A DNA stretch of 64,000 bases from Paenibacillus terrae (GTDB lineage Bacteria; Bacillota; Bacilli; Paenibacillales; Paenibacillaceae): contig NZ_PNXQ01000015.1 in assembly GCF_005217525.1 (NCBI RefSeq), forward strand, positions 12,916-76,915. Direction: 5' to 3'. Every line of letters begins with the position of its first letter. Position 1 is the stretch's first letter. The notes under the pieces were generated by a model. That model had not been told where the DNA came from. It saw only the letters and a program-made list of their open reading frames with translations, and did no database searches. Shown piece by piece: positions 1 to 7,515 of this stretch. A program made the translations under genes and the position numbers.

Positions 1-1
1 T

Positions 2-349
2 GGCTTGCTGGCAGGCATCGGGGCCCTGGCTATTCCGGGCATCGGACCCATTCTCGCTGCTGGACCTATCGCGGCTACCCTAACCGGAGCGGCTGTCGGA
101 GCGGGAGCAGGTGGCTTGGTCGGTGGACTGGTCGGGCTGGGCATCCCTGAAGATGATGCGCGTCAATACGAGACCTACGTCGATCAGGGCAAGATTTTAG
201 TGCTGGTGGATTACGCTGATCATCACAGGGATGTGTATGATATTTTCCGCACCAACCGTTCTCTGAATGCGGATCGTTACAGAACGTATGATAATACGGT
301 AGCCGATACCCGGACAGATGCGTACACGGATACCAGAAGGAACCTGTAA
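2..349 (+). CDS. General stress protein, YflT/GsP17M type (5' truncated)
   Basis: C-terminal part of a gene cut by the window start; the frame is open to the first base, so the true start lies outside. The visible 115 residues begin with a glycine/alanine-rich hydrophobic segment (about residues 1-48) containing repeated GIGP/AGP and GAGAGG/GGLVGGL turns. A charged part follows with GIPEDDARQYE and a KILVLVDY strand. The Gly-rich stretch followed by GIP-E-ARQYE is typical of heat-induced or general stress proteins of Bacilli. The tail is rich in Asp, Thr, Tyr and Arg and looks disordered. Biochemical function is unknown. A strong terminator follows, so it ends its transcript. Confidence 0.7.
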   Translation, partial: GLLAGIGALAIPGIGPILAAGPIAATLTGAAVGAGAGGLVGGLVGLGIPEDDARQYETYVDQGKILVLVDYADHHRDVYDIFRTNRSLNADRYRTYDNTVADTRTDAYTDTRRNL

Positions 350-368
350 CTTTATAGCTTACGCTTAC

Positions 369-405
369 AGCAGCAGTCTCCCCGAAAGGGAAGGCTGCTG
401 CTTTT
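369..405 (+). terminator. Intrinsic terminator of the stress-protein gene
   Basis: The arms AGCAGCAG and CTGCTGCT enclose a C-rich/G-rich inner stem and are followed by TTTT, 20 bases after the stop codon. Confidence 0.75.
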
Positions 406-537
406 CCATATGTATGCCCGTTGATAAACCAGAGATAAGCGAAGCTTTGCTTGGATTGTCGTTTATCCTTCTATATATTTTTACAGAATTGTCGTTATAA
501 TAGACTTATATATTTCTAGACATAACAGGAGAGTGAC

Positions 538-1710
538 ATGAGTCAAAAAGAGAGAATTTCCGAAGTCGCTTTGCTGAGAGGGCTGGCTTTTGCCGCCGTT
601 GTTCTTCAGCATTCCGTCGCACATTTTGCGGTTGCGCAAGGGGCGCGCATCCAGGACGGAGTTTTGATGACACTTTTACTGCTGTGTTCTAAATTTGCAG
701 TTCCCGTGTTTGTGTTTATCACCGGGATGGTGTTATTTTACAATTATGATGGACCCTTAAAGTATGGAACTTTTTTACGTAAAAGGTTCATGGACATCAT
801 CGTGCCTTATATCATATGGTCTCTTTTGTACGAATTGGGAAATCAGCTTGTTCAAAGCGGAGGGCATCTTCACCCGCTAGATTTTTTCCAGAAGCTTTTG
901 AATGGGAAAAGCAGCTATCATCTGTGGTATATCGTGATGATTATCCAGTGTTATGTGCTATTTCCTGTGTTTCGTTATGCTGTCCGCCGTTTGTCAGCGT
1001 TATTACCGTCAGCATGGCGACCCGCTGCATTGGCTGGAGTCGGCGTGCTGTACATCATGCTCATGCTCGCGGTGGGGCCGATGTACCGATGGATGGATGG
1101 GCTCCGGCTTCCGGTAGTTACTTCCTGGTTCACCATCTATGCTGACCGTAATGTGATTTACTTTTTCTTTTATTTTGTGCTAGGCGCGGCAGCCGGGATG
1201 AATGTCCGGCGCTGGAATGCTTGGGTAACTAAGGCGCAAATCGTATACTGGCCGTTGTTTATTGTAATTACAGGCTACTTGCTGTATGAGATGATCGGTC
1301 TGTTTCAGACGCCGAGAGGCACGGTTCTTTCCTTTAACTACTTGTCTCTGCTGCGTCCGGTCATGGCTGTATATTGTGTCACGTCTATTTTTGTTGCTTA
1401 CCGTGTGGCAACGTGGATTGCTCATAAGGGCGGACGTGCCGCGAGGTTGCTGACTGCCATCGGGACGTTGTCCTATGGAGCGTATCTGATGCACGCCTTT
1501 ATGCTGCGTGTCACGTACTCTTTTGACGAGACGTTGTTTGCAGACTGGAGCCTGATTCTTCGCACGCTGGCTTCGTTCGTCCTTTGTATGGTCTTTTCCG
1601 TTGCAGGCACGTGGCTGTTGGCGCGTCTGCCTCTGGGAAAATGGATTGTGGGGCTTCGGATTCGTCCACGCCCGGCCGGAGGTCCGCCAGCCTTGCAAAA
1701 GCAAGCCTGA
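538..1710 (+). CDS. Membrane acyltransferase 3 family protein
   Basis: A 390-residue polytopic membrane protein of the acyltransferase-3 (OafA/WecH/YrhL-like) family, which transfers acyl groups to surface polysaccharides, peptidoglycan or small molecules. The N-terminus has the family signature: a short charged start, then LLRGLAF and a histidine in the first membrane helix (VVLQHSVAHF). About ten hydrophobic helices follow, including FITGMVLF and the FLRKRFMDIIVPYIIWSLLY segment. The C-terminus is basic and cytoplasmic. AGGAGAGTGAC precedes the ATG. It appears monocistronic, with a terminator downstream. Its acceptor cannot be deduced. Confidence 0.85.
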   Translation: MSQKERISEVALLRGLAFAAVVLQHSVAHFAVAQGARIQDGVLMTLLLLCSKFAVPVFVFITGMVLFYNYDGPLKYGTFLRKRFMDIIVPYIIWSLLYELGNQLVQSGGHLHPLDFFQKLLNGKSSYHLWYIVMIIQCYVLFPVFRYAVRRLSALLPSAWRPAALAGVGVLYIMLMLAVGPMYRWMDGLRLPVVTSWFTIYADRNVIYFFFYFVLGAAAGMNVRRWNAWVTKAQIVYWPLFIVITGYLLYEMIGLFQTPRGTVLSFNYLSLLRPVMAVYCVTSIFVAYRVATWIAHKGGRAARLLTAIGTLSYGAYLMHAFMLRVTYSFDETLFADWSLILRTLASFVLCMVFSVAGTWLLARLPLGKWIVGLRIRPRPAGGPPALQKQA

Positions 1711-1740
1711 TTCGGTAATCCCAATCACATATTTTCACAA

Positions 1741-1787
1741 AAAGTATCCCGAAGCCCATGTAACAAGGCCGAGGGATACTTTTATTT
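1741..1787 (+). terminator. Intrinsic terminator after the acyltransferase gene
   Basis: Perfect 10-bp arms AAAGTATCCC and GGGATACTTT, followed by TTATTTTC. Confidence 0.75.
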
Positions 1788-1877
1788 TCTCCATTTGTTT
1801 AATGGCATGCATGCTGTTAGACTTGGACGTGCCTTTTCATTTAAGGTGAATCTATAACATGATAGGGGTGTTGCTAC

Positions 1878-2516
1878 ATGAGTGGTCCAGATCCAGGAAG
1901 CGTTTTTCCGATGAAAAATATTAGAAGTCTGTGTTTTTTGAAAAATGTAGTGGTTAATCCACAGATCGAAATTGGGGATTATACCTATTATGACGACCAA
2001 CATAATCCTCTGGATTTTGAAAAAAACGTCCTTTACCATTTTGATTTTATAGGGGATAAATTAAAAATCGGTAAGTTTTGCGCAATTGCAACCCAGGCCA
2101 AATTTATTATGAATGGTGCAAATCACAATACAAATGCATTTACCACTTTTCCTTTTGGGGCGTTTGGTGGAGAGTGGGCAGCTGGTTTACCCAATTTAAG
2201 TGGAGGTTTCAAAGGGGATACCGTGGTTGGGAACGATGTTTGGATAGGCTACAATGCTACCATTATGCCTGGAGTTCATATAGGAGATGGAGCGATCATT
2301 GCGTCCAATGCCGTAGTGACTAAAGATGTCTTGCCTTATTCTATTGTAGGGGGAAATCCGGCCCAATTAATTCGTTATCGGTTTGACGAGGAAACGATTG
2401 AACTACTCAAAACACTAGAGTGGTGGAATTGGGATATCCAAAAAATAACAGAATGTATTCCTGTTTTGACAAGTAACGATACGGATGCCTTAAAGAAATT
2501 AACTAAGTCTTCATAA
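1878..2516 (+). CDS. vat: Vat-type streptogramin A O-acetyltransferase (xenobiotic acetyltransferase)
   Basis: A 212-residue hexapeptide-repeat acetyltransferase. Vat enzymes use acetyl-CoA to acetylate the hydroxyl of group A streptogramins and so inactivate them. The order of motifs matches Vat: an IGDYTYYD strand, [18 protein letters not shown], then FIMNGANH with the presumed catalytic His at residue 83. The left-handed beta-helix repeats follow ([34 protein letters not shown]), then [16 protein letters not shown] and a C-terminal WWNW motif. The length equals that of known Vat proteins. The CatB-type chloramphenicol acetyltransferases are the closest alternative. A Vat enzyme has been described as intrinsic in a cave Paenibacillus, so this may be a chromosomal resistance gene rather than a mobile one; nothing mobile is visible beside it. 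Confidence 0.85.
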   Translation: MSGPDPGSVFPMKNIRSLCFLKNVVVNPQIEIGDYTYYDDQHNPLDFEKNVLYHFDFIGDKLKIGKFCAIATQAKFIMNGANHNTNAFTTFPFGAFGGEWAAGLPNLSGGFKGDTVVGNDVWIGYNATIMPGVHIGDGAIIASNAVVTKDVLPYSIVGGNPAQLIRYRFDEETIELLKTLEWWNWDIQKITECIPVLTSNDTDALKKLTKSS

Positions 2517-2691
2517 TCTGTAACTCTATTTTTTTAGTCCTTATTATATTATTTCAATATATGAAAAATTCATAATAGAAAAAGACAGATTCACAGACCG
2601 CCACTTCGCCAACTATCTCACAACGCTTCATTATATATCTCCCGCCAACTTCAAACAGGTCACAAGGGAGAGATTGAAAATCCCCCTATCA

Positions 2692-2721
2692 TTAGTGTAT
2701 GGGCGCTGAGTGGTTTATAAT
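2692..2721 (+). promoter_or_regulatory. Possible promoter of the RTP-like gene
   Basis: A consensus TATAAT lies at 2716-2721, with only a weak -35 (TTAGTG at 2692-2697, spacing 18). The remainder of 2517-2691 is AT-rich at its left end and shows no gene. Confidence 0.4.
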
Positions 2722-2765
2722 GGAAGGTAAGATATAAGAGAATGGTGTGAAGAGGAGGCCGTGAA

Positions 2766-3128
2766 ATGGCGTTTATGATATCCCAGCGAGCTTTTATCAA
2801 AATTTATCTAATCACAATGGTGGAGAAGCATCGCGGTTATGGATATCAGATGCTTGAATCGATGAAGGATGAGTTTAGTGGTTTTGGATATGTTCCGCCT
2901 CAGAGTGAAGTCTATCGGGCGCTGCATGAACTAGTGCAGGAAGGCGTCTTTTACCGTACCAAACGGTTAAAAGGCACAGATCCTCGCGTGGATTTTCAGG
3001 AAATTGTACTCTATCATTTTACAGATGATGGGGAGGAGAAAGCGCGACTGTACAAGAAGCAGGTCAAAACCGATTTGGACCGTTGCCTGGGTATGCTGCA
3101 CAAAGCGGAACAGGACAACTATTCCTGA
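2766..3128 (+). CDS. rtp: Replication termination protein (RTP)-like winged-helix protein
   Basis: A 120-residue protein that lines up over nearly its full length with Bacillus subtilis RTP (122 residues), as I recall that sequence. Shared blocks are QRAF.K.Y.ITM near residue 7, EVYR.LHEL near residue 49, the E-x-VLY-x-F strand near residue 78, ARLYKKQ/AKLYKKQ, and DRC followed by a short helix at the C-terminus. RTP dimers bind Ter sites and stop replication forks from one side; B. subtilis rtp is autoregulated. The fold belongs to the PadR/winged-helix superfamily, so an ordinary PadR-type regulator is the alternative. AGAGGAGG lies 7 bases ahead of the ATG. The oxidoreductase start follows the stop codon by 16 bases, suggesting co-transcription. 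I could not find an obvious Ter sequence upstream. Confidence 0.7.
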   Translation: MAFMISQRAFIKIYLITMVEKHRGYGYQMLESMKDEFSGFGYVPPQSEVYRALHELVQEGVFYRTKRLKGTDPRVDFQEIVLYHFTDDGEEKARLYKKQVKTDLDRCLGMLHKAEQDNYS

Positions 3129-3144
3129 CCACGAAAGGATGAGA

Positions 3145-4152
3145 ATGATGGGTAGAAAGCTGAAATGGGGAATTTTAGGCACTGCGGAGATTGCCAAAAT
3201 TGCTGTAATTCCGGCGATTCAGCAATCCGAGCGCGGAGAAGTACTTGGAATTGCTAGTCGCAATGCGGATAAATCCGCTGAGGCCGCCCAGGAGTTCGAT
3301 ATTCCGAAAAGCTATGGAAGCTACGAGGAATTGTTGGCTGATCCCGAAATCGGGGCGGTGTACATCCCGTTGCCGAACCATCTGCATGAAGAGTGGACGA
3401 TCAGGGCCGCGGAAGCGGGGAAGCACATTTTGTGCGAAAAACCATCCTCTCTTAGCTCAGCCGGGACAAGCCGCATGATTGAGGCATGTAAAAATGCAGG
3501 AGTCATTTTTGCAGAAGCTTTTATGTATCGCTATCATCCGAAGCATCGAAGAATTAAGGAAATCATCAATAGCGGGGAAATTGGCGACATTCGCGGCATT
3601 CATTGCACATTCACGTTCAACAATGCCGATCAGGCAGATAATGTGCGCTTCAATAAAAGCATGGGCGGTGGATCGTTGTACGATGCAGGCGTATATCCGA
3701 TTTCGGCGGCCCGTATGTACTTGGACCGGGAGCCGGAGGCGGTGACAGTACATGCTTTATTTTCACCAGAGCATGACAATGTCGATATGATGGCATCCGG
3801 CCTGCTGGAATTTCCGGGCGGGGTGAACCTTACCTTCGATTGTGGCATGTGGGCAGCGGACCGTTCTAATATGGAGGTTCTGGGTAGCAAAGGGACGATT
3901 GCGATGCCTAAAATGTTCGGCTGGGAAAGGTCATCTGTCGTACCGCAAATTTTCGTCCATGTCGGCTCGGTTACACGCGAGGAAAGACTTAAAGGCTACA
4001 ATTCCTTTGAGCTGCAAGCGGATGCTTTTGCCAAAGCGGTGCTTGACGGTGTTCCGTTGCCATATGAACCTGAAGACGCGGTAAGCAATATGAAGGTGAT
4101 CGACGCTTGTATCGAGTCGGCCCGCAGCCGGAAACGGGTAGAGATCGGATAA
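3145..4152 (+). CDS. Gfo/Idh/MocA family NAD(P)-dependent oxidoreductase
   Basis: A 335-residue oxidoreductase with an N-terminal Rossmann domain (KWGILGTAEIAK; the glycine loop is GTAE rather than the full GxGxxG) and the family's catalytic EKP motif in HILCEKPSS. The C-terminal dimer/substrate domain has the usual EAFMYRYHPKHRRIKE and GGSLYDAGVYPI segments. It resembles dihydrodiol dehydrogenase and glucose-fructose oxidoreductase relatives, but the sugar or polyol substrate is unknown. The start was placed at the ATG 6 bases after GAAAGG; the reading frame is open far upstream, overlapping the RTP-like gene, but no ribosome site supports an earlier start. A strong terminator follows. Confidence 0.85.
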   Translation: MMGRKLKWGILGTAEIAKIAVIPAIQQSERGEVLGIASRNADKSAEAAQEFDIPKSYGSYEELLADPEIGAVYIPLPNHLHEEWTIRAAEAGKHILCEKPSSLSSAGTSRMIEACKNAGVIFAEAFMYRYHPKHRRIKEIINSGEIGDIRGIHCTFTFNNADQADNVRFNKSMGGGSLYDAGVYPISAARMYLDREPEAVTVHALFSPEHDNVDMMASGLLEFPGGVNLTFDCGMWAADRSNMEVLGSKGTIAMPKMFGWERSSVVPQIFVHVGSVTREERLKGYNSFELQADAFAKAVLDGVPLPYEPEDAVSNMKVIDACIESARSRKRVEIG

Positions 4153-4180
4153 ACCGGATAAACGAGTCCTCAGAAAGCAT

Positions 4181-4216
4181 AAAAAGCAGCCTGTCACAGG
4201 GACAAGCTGCTTTTTT
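4181..4216 (+). terminator. Intrinsic terminator after the Gfo/Idh/MocA gene
   Basis: Stem GCAGC-C-TGTC pairs with GACA-A-GCTGC, with A-rich flank on the left and a run of six or more T on the right. Confidence 0.85.
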
Positions 4217-4264
4217 AGATAAACGAATACCTAGGCATACAGAGAAGCATGAAGTCTTCAACGA

Positions 4265-4412
4265 TTACATATGTTCATCGTAATCAGTGACATCGCGTTT
4301 GGCGGCTGTGGCAGGCGAGTTGGACGTACCGTATTCTTCCACCGCGTCCCACACGCATGCATCGTCAAACCGTCCTGTATTCCGCTGGCGAACTTCCGCT
4401 CAAATGGCTCAT
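4265..4412 (-). pseudogene. Small gene apparently broken by one extra base
   Basis: An ATG at 4412 is preceded by GGGGAG at good distance, but its frame stops after 15 codons. Removing one G of the GG pair following ATGAGCCATTTGAGC joins it to a 42-codon open frame ending at 4265. That frame reads as a plausible hydrophilic, acidic protein containing GRFDDACVWDAVEEYGT and ending DYDEHM. I do not recognise it. The whole would be about 48 residues. Either it is a real frameshift, a sequencing error, or chance; the ribosome site and protein-like composition are the only support. The rest of 4217-4566 shows no gene. Confidence 0.3.
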
Positions 4413-4566
4413 GATTATATCTCCCCTTCGTAGTCTGAATGGATCTATACATACTGTGCGTATGCTCTTTTATACCCGCTCACAGGACTGGGCAATCAGC
4501 AGAGACTTTTATTCCCCACGTAGAATGTGATATAAAAAGAATAGTGTGTTAAGGAGGGAATAACCG

Positions 4567-4944
4567 ATGGATGAACATATGAAGCGTCGTCTGGATAAGC
4601 AAAAGCAGTTGTTTAAGCAACTGGGAATTCAACTGGACGCGCTCTCTATCCATGAAAAACAGTTTAAAAATAAAATGCGCGGCTATGATCCTGATGAGGT
4701 GGACGCCTTTCTGGATGAAGTGATAAAGGATTATGAACGCTTCTATGCGAACATAGCCGATCTGATGGACAAGTGGCAGGAGCAGCAGGCAACCATACGT
4801 GATTTGAAAAACGCACCCAAGCCTGCCGCCGATTATAACGCACTTGACCGACGCCAGTTGGAGGACATCGTTAAGCAACTGGAATATAGCGTCCGCCAGC
4901 TAAAGGTGCGAGTACGCCCTGAAAATGACTATTTTCCGGAGTAA
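4567..4944 (+). CDS. DivIVA/GpsB-like cell-division domain protein
   Basis: A 125-residue protein with the DivIVA N-terminal domain at about residues 25-60: HEKQFKNKMRGYDPDEVDAF, then LDEVIKDYERF. The FxxxxRGYxxxEVDxFLDxxxxDYE pattern is the membrane-curvature or scaffold module shared by DivIVA and GpsB. A coiled-coil stretch and a C-terminal helix rich in Gln, Leu and Arg follow. GpsB-type proteins coordinate septal and peripheral wall synthesis. The length is nearer GpsB than full DivIVA, and it is probably an additional paralogue. AAGGAGGGA precedes the ATG. It stands alone between the broken small gene and an Rrf2 regulator. Confidence 0.8.
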   Translation: MDEHMKRRLDKQKQLFKQLGIQLDALSIHEKQFKNKMRGYDPDEVDAFLDEVIKDYERFYANIADLMDKWQEQQATIRDLKNAPKPAADYNALDRRQLEDIVKQLEYSVRQLKVRVRPENDYFPE

Positions 4945-5043
4945 GGTGCAGTAAGCGCTGTGTCGGTGCCTCTCATTGTGGTATGATGAAACTATGCATA
5001 TGTACACAAATATTAATGAGGCACACATATAAAGGTGGTTAAC

Positions 5044-5478
5044 ATGAGTACCCATTTTTCCGTTAGTATCCATTGTCTGCTTCTTCTAGCTGAAGGAGCG
5101 CCGGAGCGGATGACTTCGACACTTGTCGCTTCCAGTATCAATACGAATCCGGTGGTTGTTAGAAGAATCATGAGCCGGCTCAAGCAAGCTGGTCTGGTTG
5201 ATTCCTCACCAGGAGCACGGGGCTTTCGTCTGAGCATGTCCAGTTCAAATATTAATCTTAAAATGATATATGAAGCGACCAAAGACGACGGTCCGCTGTT
5301 CGCTATCCATAGTGACAGCAATCACAATTGCGAGGTAGGTAAGAACATCGATGCTTTGCTAGACGGATTATATACCGTAGCAGAGCAGAAAATACAGGCG
5401 TTTTTCGAGACGGTTACGCTGCGGGATCTGGAGCAGGCGCTTCAGCAGCGGGTTGAGCAGCAGAGCTCATCCGTGTAA
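5044..5478 (+). CDS. Rrf2 family transcriptional regulator (YwnA-like)
   Basis: A 144-residue winged-helix repressor. The N-terminal HTH contains HFSVSIHCLLLLAEG and the recognition segment SINTNPVVVRRIMSRLKQAGLV, which is close to YwnA of B. subtilis. The wing (PGARGFRLS) and the LKMIYEATK dimer helix follow. Only one cysteine (NHNCEVGKNID) is present, so it lacks the three-cysteine Fe-S site of IscR/NsrR-type members. The ligand is unknown. AAAGGTGG precedes this ATG by 5 bases, which argues against the GTG at 5035. The phosphoesterase follows after 23 bases and may be co-transcribed. Confidence 0.82.
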   Translation: MSTHFSVSIHCLLLLAEGAPERMTSTLVASSINTNPVVVRRIMSRLKQAGLVDSSPGARGFRLSMSSSNINLKMIYEATKDDGPLFAIHSDSNHNCEVGKNIDALLDGLYTVAEQKIQAFFETVTLRDLEQALQQRVEQQSSSV

Positions 5479-5501
5479 AGACGCTGGTAAGGAGAAATGC
5501 T

Positions 5502-6005
5502 ATGAAAATCATCGTACTTTCAGATACTCATATGCCGCACCGAGGAAAAGCGCTTCCTGGTCGGCTTGTACAGGAGCTCAAAGGCAGCGATCTCATTCTC
5601 CATGCTGGAGACTGGACGGATTGGTTCGTATATGAAAGGCTATCCGAATTTGCACCTGTGCAAGGGATTGCCGGAAACAATGATGGAGTAGACATCGTAG
5701 AGCGTCTGGGCTATCAAAAAATCGTTGAAGTCGAGGGCAGACGGATCGGCATGGTCCACGGTCACGGCTGGCGCGGCTCGACAGAGAATATCGCACTGAA
5801 TACGTTTAAGGGAGAAACGCTGGATTGCCTGATTTACGGACATTCGCATATTCCAGTTGTCAAAAAGTTGGACGGCTTGCTTGTCCTCAATCCCGGATCT
5901 CCGACAGACAAGCGCGGCGAGGACGAATATTCATTTATCGTGCTGACGATTGAAGACGAGCAGATGGATGCACAGCTTGTTCTTTATCCAGATAAGCATG
6001 AATAA
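5502..6005 (+). CDS. YfcE/MJ0936-type metallophosphoesterase
   Basis: A 167-residue calcineurin-like phosphodiesterase. The metal-binding motifs appear in order: DTH (SDTHMPHRG), GDWTD, GNND, a VHGHGW loop and GHSH near residue 113, then NPGSPTDKR. This matches the YfcE/YsnB/MJ0936 group, which act on phosphodiester model substrates in vitro and whose physiological substrate is mostly unknown. It probably shares a transcript with the Rrf2 gene upstream and the 2Fe-2S protein gene 29 bases downstream. Confidence 0.85.
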   Translation: MKIIVLSDTHMPHRGKALPGRLVQELKGSDLILHAGDWTDWFVYERLSEFAPVQGIAGNNDGVDIVERLGYQKIVEVEGRRIGMVHGHGWRGSTENIALNTFKGETLDCLIYGHSHIPVVKKLDGLLVLNPGSPTDKRGEDEYSFIVLTIEDEQMDAQLVLYPDKHE

Positions 6006-6034
6006 ACCAACAACCGTTGATTAAAGGGGAAGCT

Positions 6035-6361
6035 ATGGCTATTTTTGAATTGGAACCGATGAAGCATCATGTGTTGATCTGTAATGGAGGCACGTGTATG
6101 CGGCATGAAGGTGAAGAAGTTACACAAGCAATTCGGGATGAAATCCGTGAACAAAACGCAGAAGCTTATATTCATACGACCAGAACTCGCTGTAATGGCC
6201 GTTGTCACGATGCTGCGGTTGTGATCGTATACCCTCAAGGGGACTGGTATGGTCAGATGACGCCTGCTGCGGGTACAGAATTGGTGCAGAAGCTTGTAGC
6301 AGGAGAGAAGCTGAAACCATATCTTTTTCATGAGTGTACAGGGGAATCCAGTTCACAATAA
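6035..6361 (+). CDS. (2Fe-2S) ferredoxin, thioredoxin-like fold
   Basis: A 108-residue protein with four cysteines arranged as CNGGTC near the N-terminus and CNGRC about 35 residues later. This is the pattern of thioredoxin-like 2Fe-2S ferredoxins related to the NuoE C-terminal domain and to the CbiX/cobalt-chelatase-associated ferredoxins. The segments HHVLICNGGTC and RTRCNGRCHDAAVVIVYPQGDWYG match that fold. The start was set at the ATG after AAAGGGGA rather than the TTG 18 bases earlier. A role in electron transfer is inferred. A terminator closes the transcript. Confidence 0.78.
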   Translation: MAIFELEPMKHHVLICNGGTCMRHEGEEVTQAIRDEIREQNAEAYIHTTRTRCNGRCHDAAVVIVYPQGDWYGQMTPAAGTELVQKLVAGEKLKPYLFHECTGESSSQ

Positions 6362-6394
6362 TTCAACAACAAACTATAAACAAGAACGTGAATA

Positions 6395-6427
6395 GAGAAA
6401 ATCTTTGCGGAGATTTTCTTTTTTTTG
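6395..6427 (+). terminator. Intrinsic terminator after the ferredoxin gene
   Basis: Arms GAGAAAATCT and AGATTTTCTT surround a short loop and run into an eight-base T tract. Confidence 0.8.
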
Positions 6428-6495
6428 CGTTTAATCCCTGGCCTGAAAGGTAAAAGTATACTGTGGACACCAATCCGATAGGGAGGGAAGCGAAA

Positions 6496-6603
6496 ATGTC
6501 CCCATATGACGATGGCCTGCACCATCAGGATGTAAGAAAGGGACAAGCGGGGAAAGAACAAACGGCGGAGCCCATCATGAATCAAGGAACTGGTAATATT
6601 TAA
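6496..6603 (+). CDS. Small hydrophilic protein, 35 residues
   Basis: A short frame starting at an ATG 7 bases after GGGAGGGA and ending TAA. The product begins MSPYDDGLHHQDVRKG and is hydrophilic, without a membrane segment or cysteine. I do not recognise the family. The strong ribosome site and its place between a terminator and the nitroreductase promoter suggest a real small gene. Confidence 0.5.
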   Translation: MSPYDDGLHHQDVRKGQAGKEQTAEPIMNQGTGNI

Positions 6604-6614
6604 AAAGAAATCTC

Positions 6615-6663
6615 TTGACCTTAAGACAAATACAATATATATTTAGTTACGAAAAGTAATTAA
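6615..6663 (+). promoter_or_regulatory. Nitroreductase promoter with TTAC-N5-GTAA operator
   Basis: -35 TTGACC (6615-6620), 17-base spacer, -10 TATATT (6638-6643). Immediately downstream is TTAGTTAC-GAAAA-GTAATTAA (6643-6663), an inverted repeat with core TTACGAAAAGTAA, placed where a repressor would block initiation. The same TTAC-N5-GTAA core occurs in front of the HxlR regulator gene. Confidence 0.65.
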
Positions 6664-6685
6664 TTTTTCTCAGGAGGTAACAAAA

Positions 6686-7288
6686 ATGGCTAAAGATTTC
6701 TTCACAGCTCTGAAAGAAAGACGCTCCTATTACGGTATTAGCAAAGAACAAGTAATTTCCGACCAACGGATTCAAGAGATTGTAGAGGAAGCTGTTAAAT
6801 ATACACCTACCTCTTTCAACTCCCAAACCTCACGTGCAGTTGTACTGCTCGGTGAGCATCATGACAAACTGTGGAATATCACAGAAAATATTTTGCGCGA
6901 AGTTGTAGGCAATGAAGAGCAATTCAAATCTACTGCTGAGAAAATGAACGGCTTCCGTAGCGGTTACGGTACTGTATTGTTCTTTGAAGACAACAATGTA
7001 GTGGCTGGATTGCAACAACAATTTGAAGCTTATGCGGACAATTTCCCAATCTGGTCTAACCAATCCAGCGGCATGCTGCAATTGGTTGTATGGACAGCTT
7101 TGGAGCAAGAAGGACTGGGCGCATCCCTTCAGCATTACAATCCTTTGATTGACGAAAAAGTGAAAAATGAATGGAATATTCCTGAGCATTGGAAGTTGAT
7201 TGCTGAATTGCCATTCGGTAAACCGACATTCCAACCAGGTGAAAAAGAATTCCAACCAATTGAAGAACGCGTAAAAACGTTTAAATAA
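6686..7288 (+). CDS. Nitroreductase family protein (HBN1/Frm2-like)
   Basis: A 200-residue FMN-dependent oxidoreductase of the nitroreductase fold. The start MAKDFFTALKERRSYY with R12-R13-S is the FMN-phosphate-binding region. The segment YTPTSFNSQTSRAVVL is the usual second flavin motif, and GLGASLQHYNP is the C-terminal conserved block. The pattern resembles the stand-alone yeast Hbn1/Frm2 and bacterial YdgI-like group that reduce nitroaromatics or quinones with NAD(P)H. The gene has its own promoter with an operator-like palindrome, and a strong terminator follows. Induction by quinone, diamide or nitro compounds through the nearby HxlR protein is a reasonable inference. Confidence 0.85.
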   Translation: MAKDFFTALKERRSYYGISKEQVISDQRIQEIVEEAVKYTPTSFNSQTSRAVVLLGEHHDKLWNITENILREVVGNEEQFKSTAEKMNGFRSGYGTVLFFEDNNVVAGLQQQFEAYADNFPIWSNQSSGMLQLVVWTALEQEGLGASLQHYNPLIDEKVKNEWNIPEHWKLIAELPFGKPTFQPGEKEFQPIEERVKTFK

Positions 7289-7322
7289 GCCAGACGATGC
7301 TACAATGATTCAGGTTTGGCCT

Positions 7323-7358
7323 GCAAAAAGCACTGTGGATTTCCACAGTGCTTTTTGC
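7323..7358 (+). terminator. Strong bidirectional-type terminator after the nitroreductase gene
   Basis: Perfect 17-bp arms: GCAAAAAGCACTGTGGA and its complement, with a two-base loop and a T-rich right arm. Confidence 0.9.
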
Positions 7359-7515
7359 TATTCCATTTTTAAGGAGTGAGCTTCTGGATATGTACTTTTT
7401 TCTTTTTTTGTGAAAGGGATGATTCAGGGGTTAATTCAGGCGGAAGCGGGTGATGCTACGTTTAAATTTGTATGAGAGGGTTACATAGGTGTTATTGATG
7501 AGGGAGGAAAAATAT

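Noticed and set aside
318..500. A 60-codon frame spanning the first terminator
   Set aside because: It crosses the terminator hairpin, has no ribosome site and a Cys/Ser/Leu-rich non-protein-like composition.
2517..2600. AT-rich segment upstream of the RTP-like gene as a Ter site
   Set aside because: ATTATGAATTTTTCA resembles part of the B. subtilis Ter consensus as I recall it, but spacing and core differ; not enough to call.
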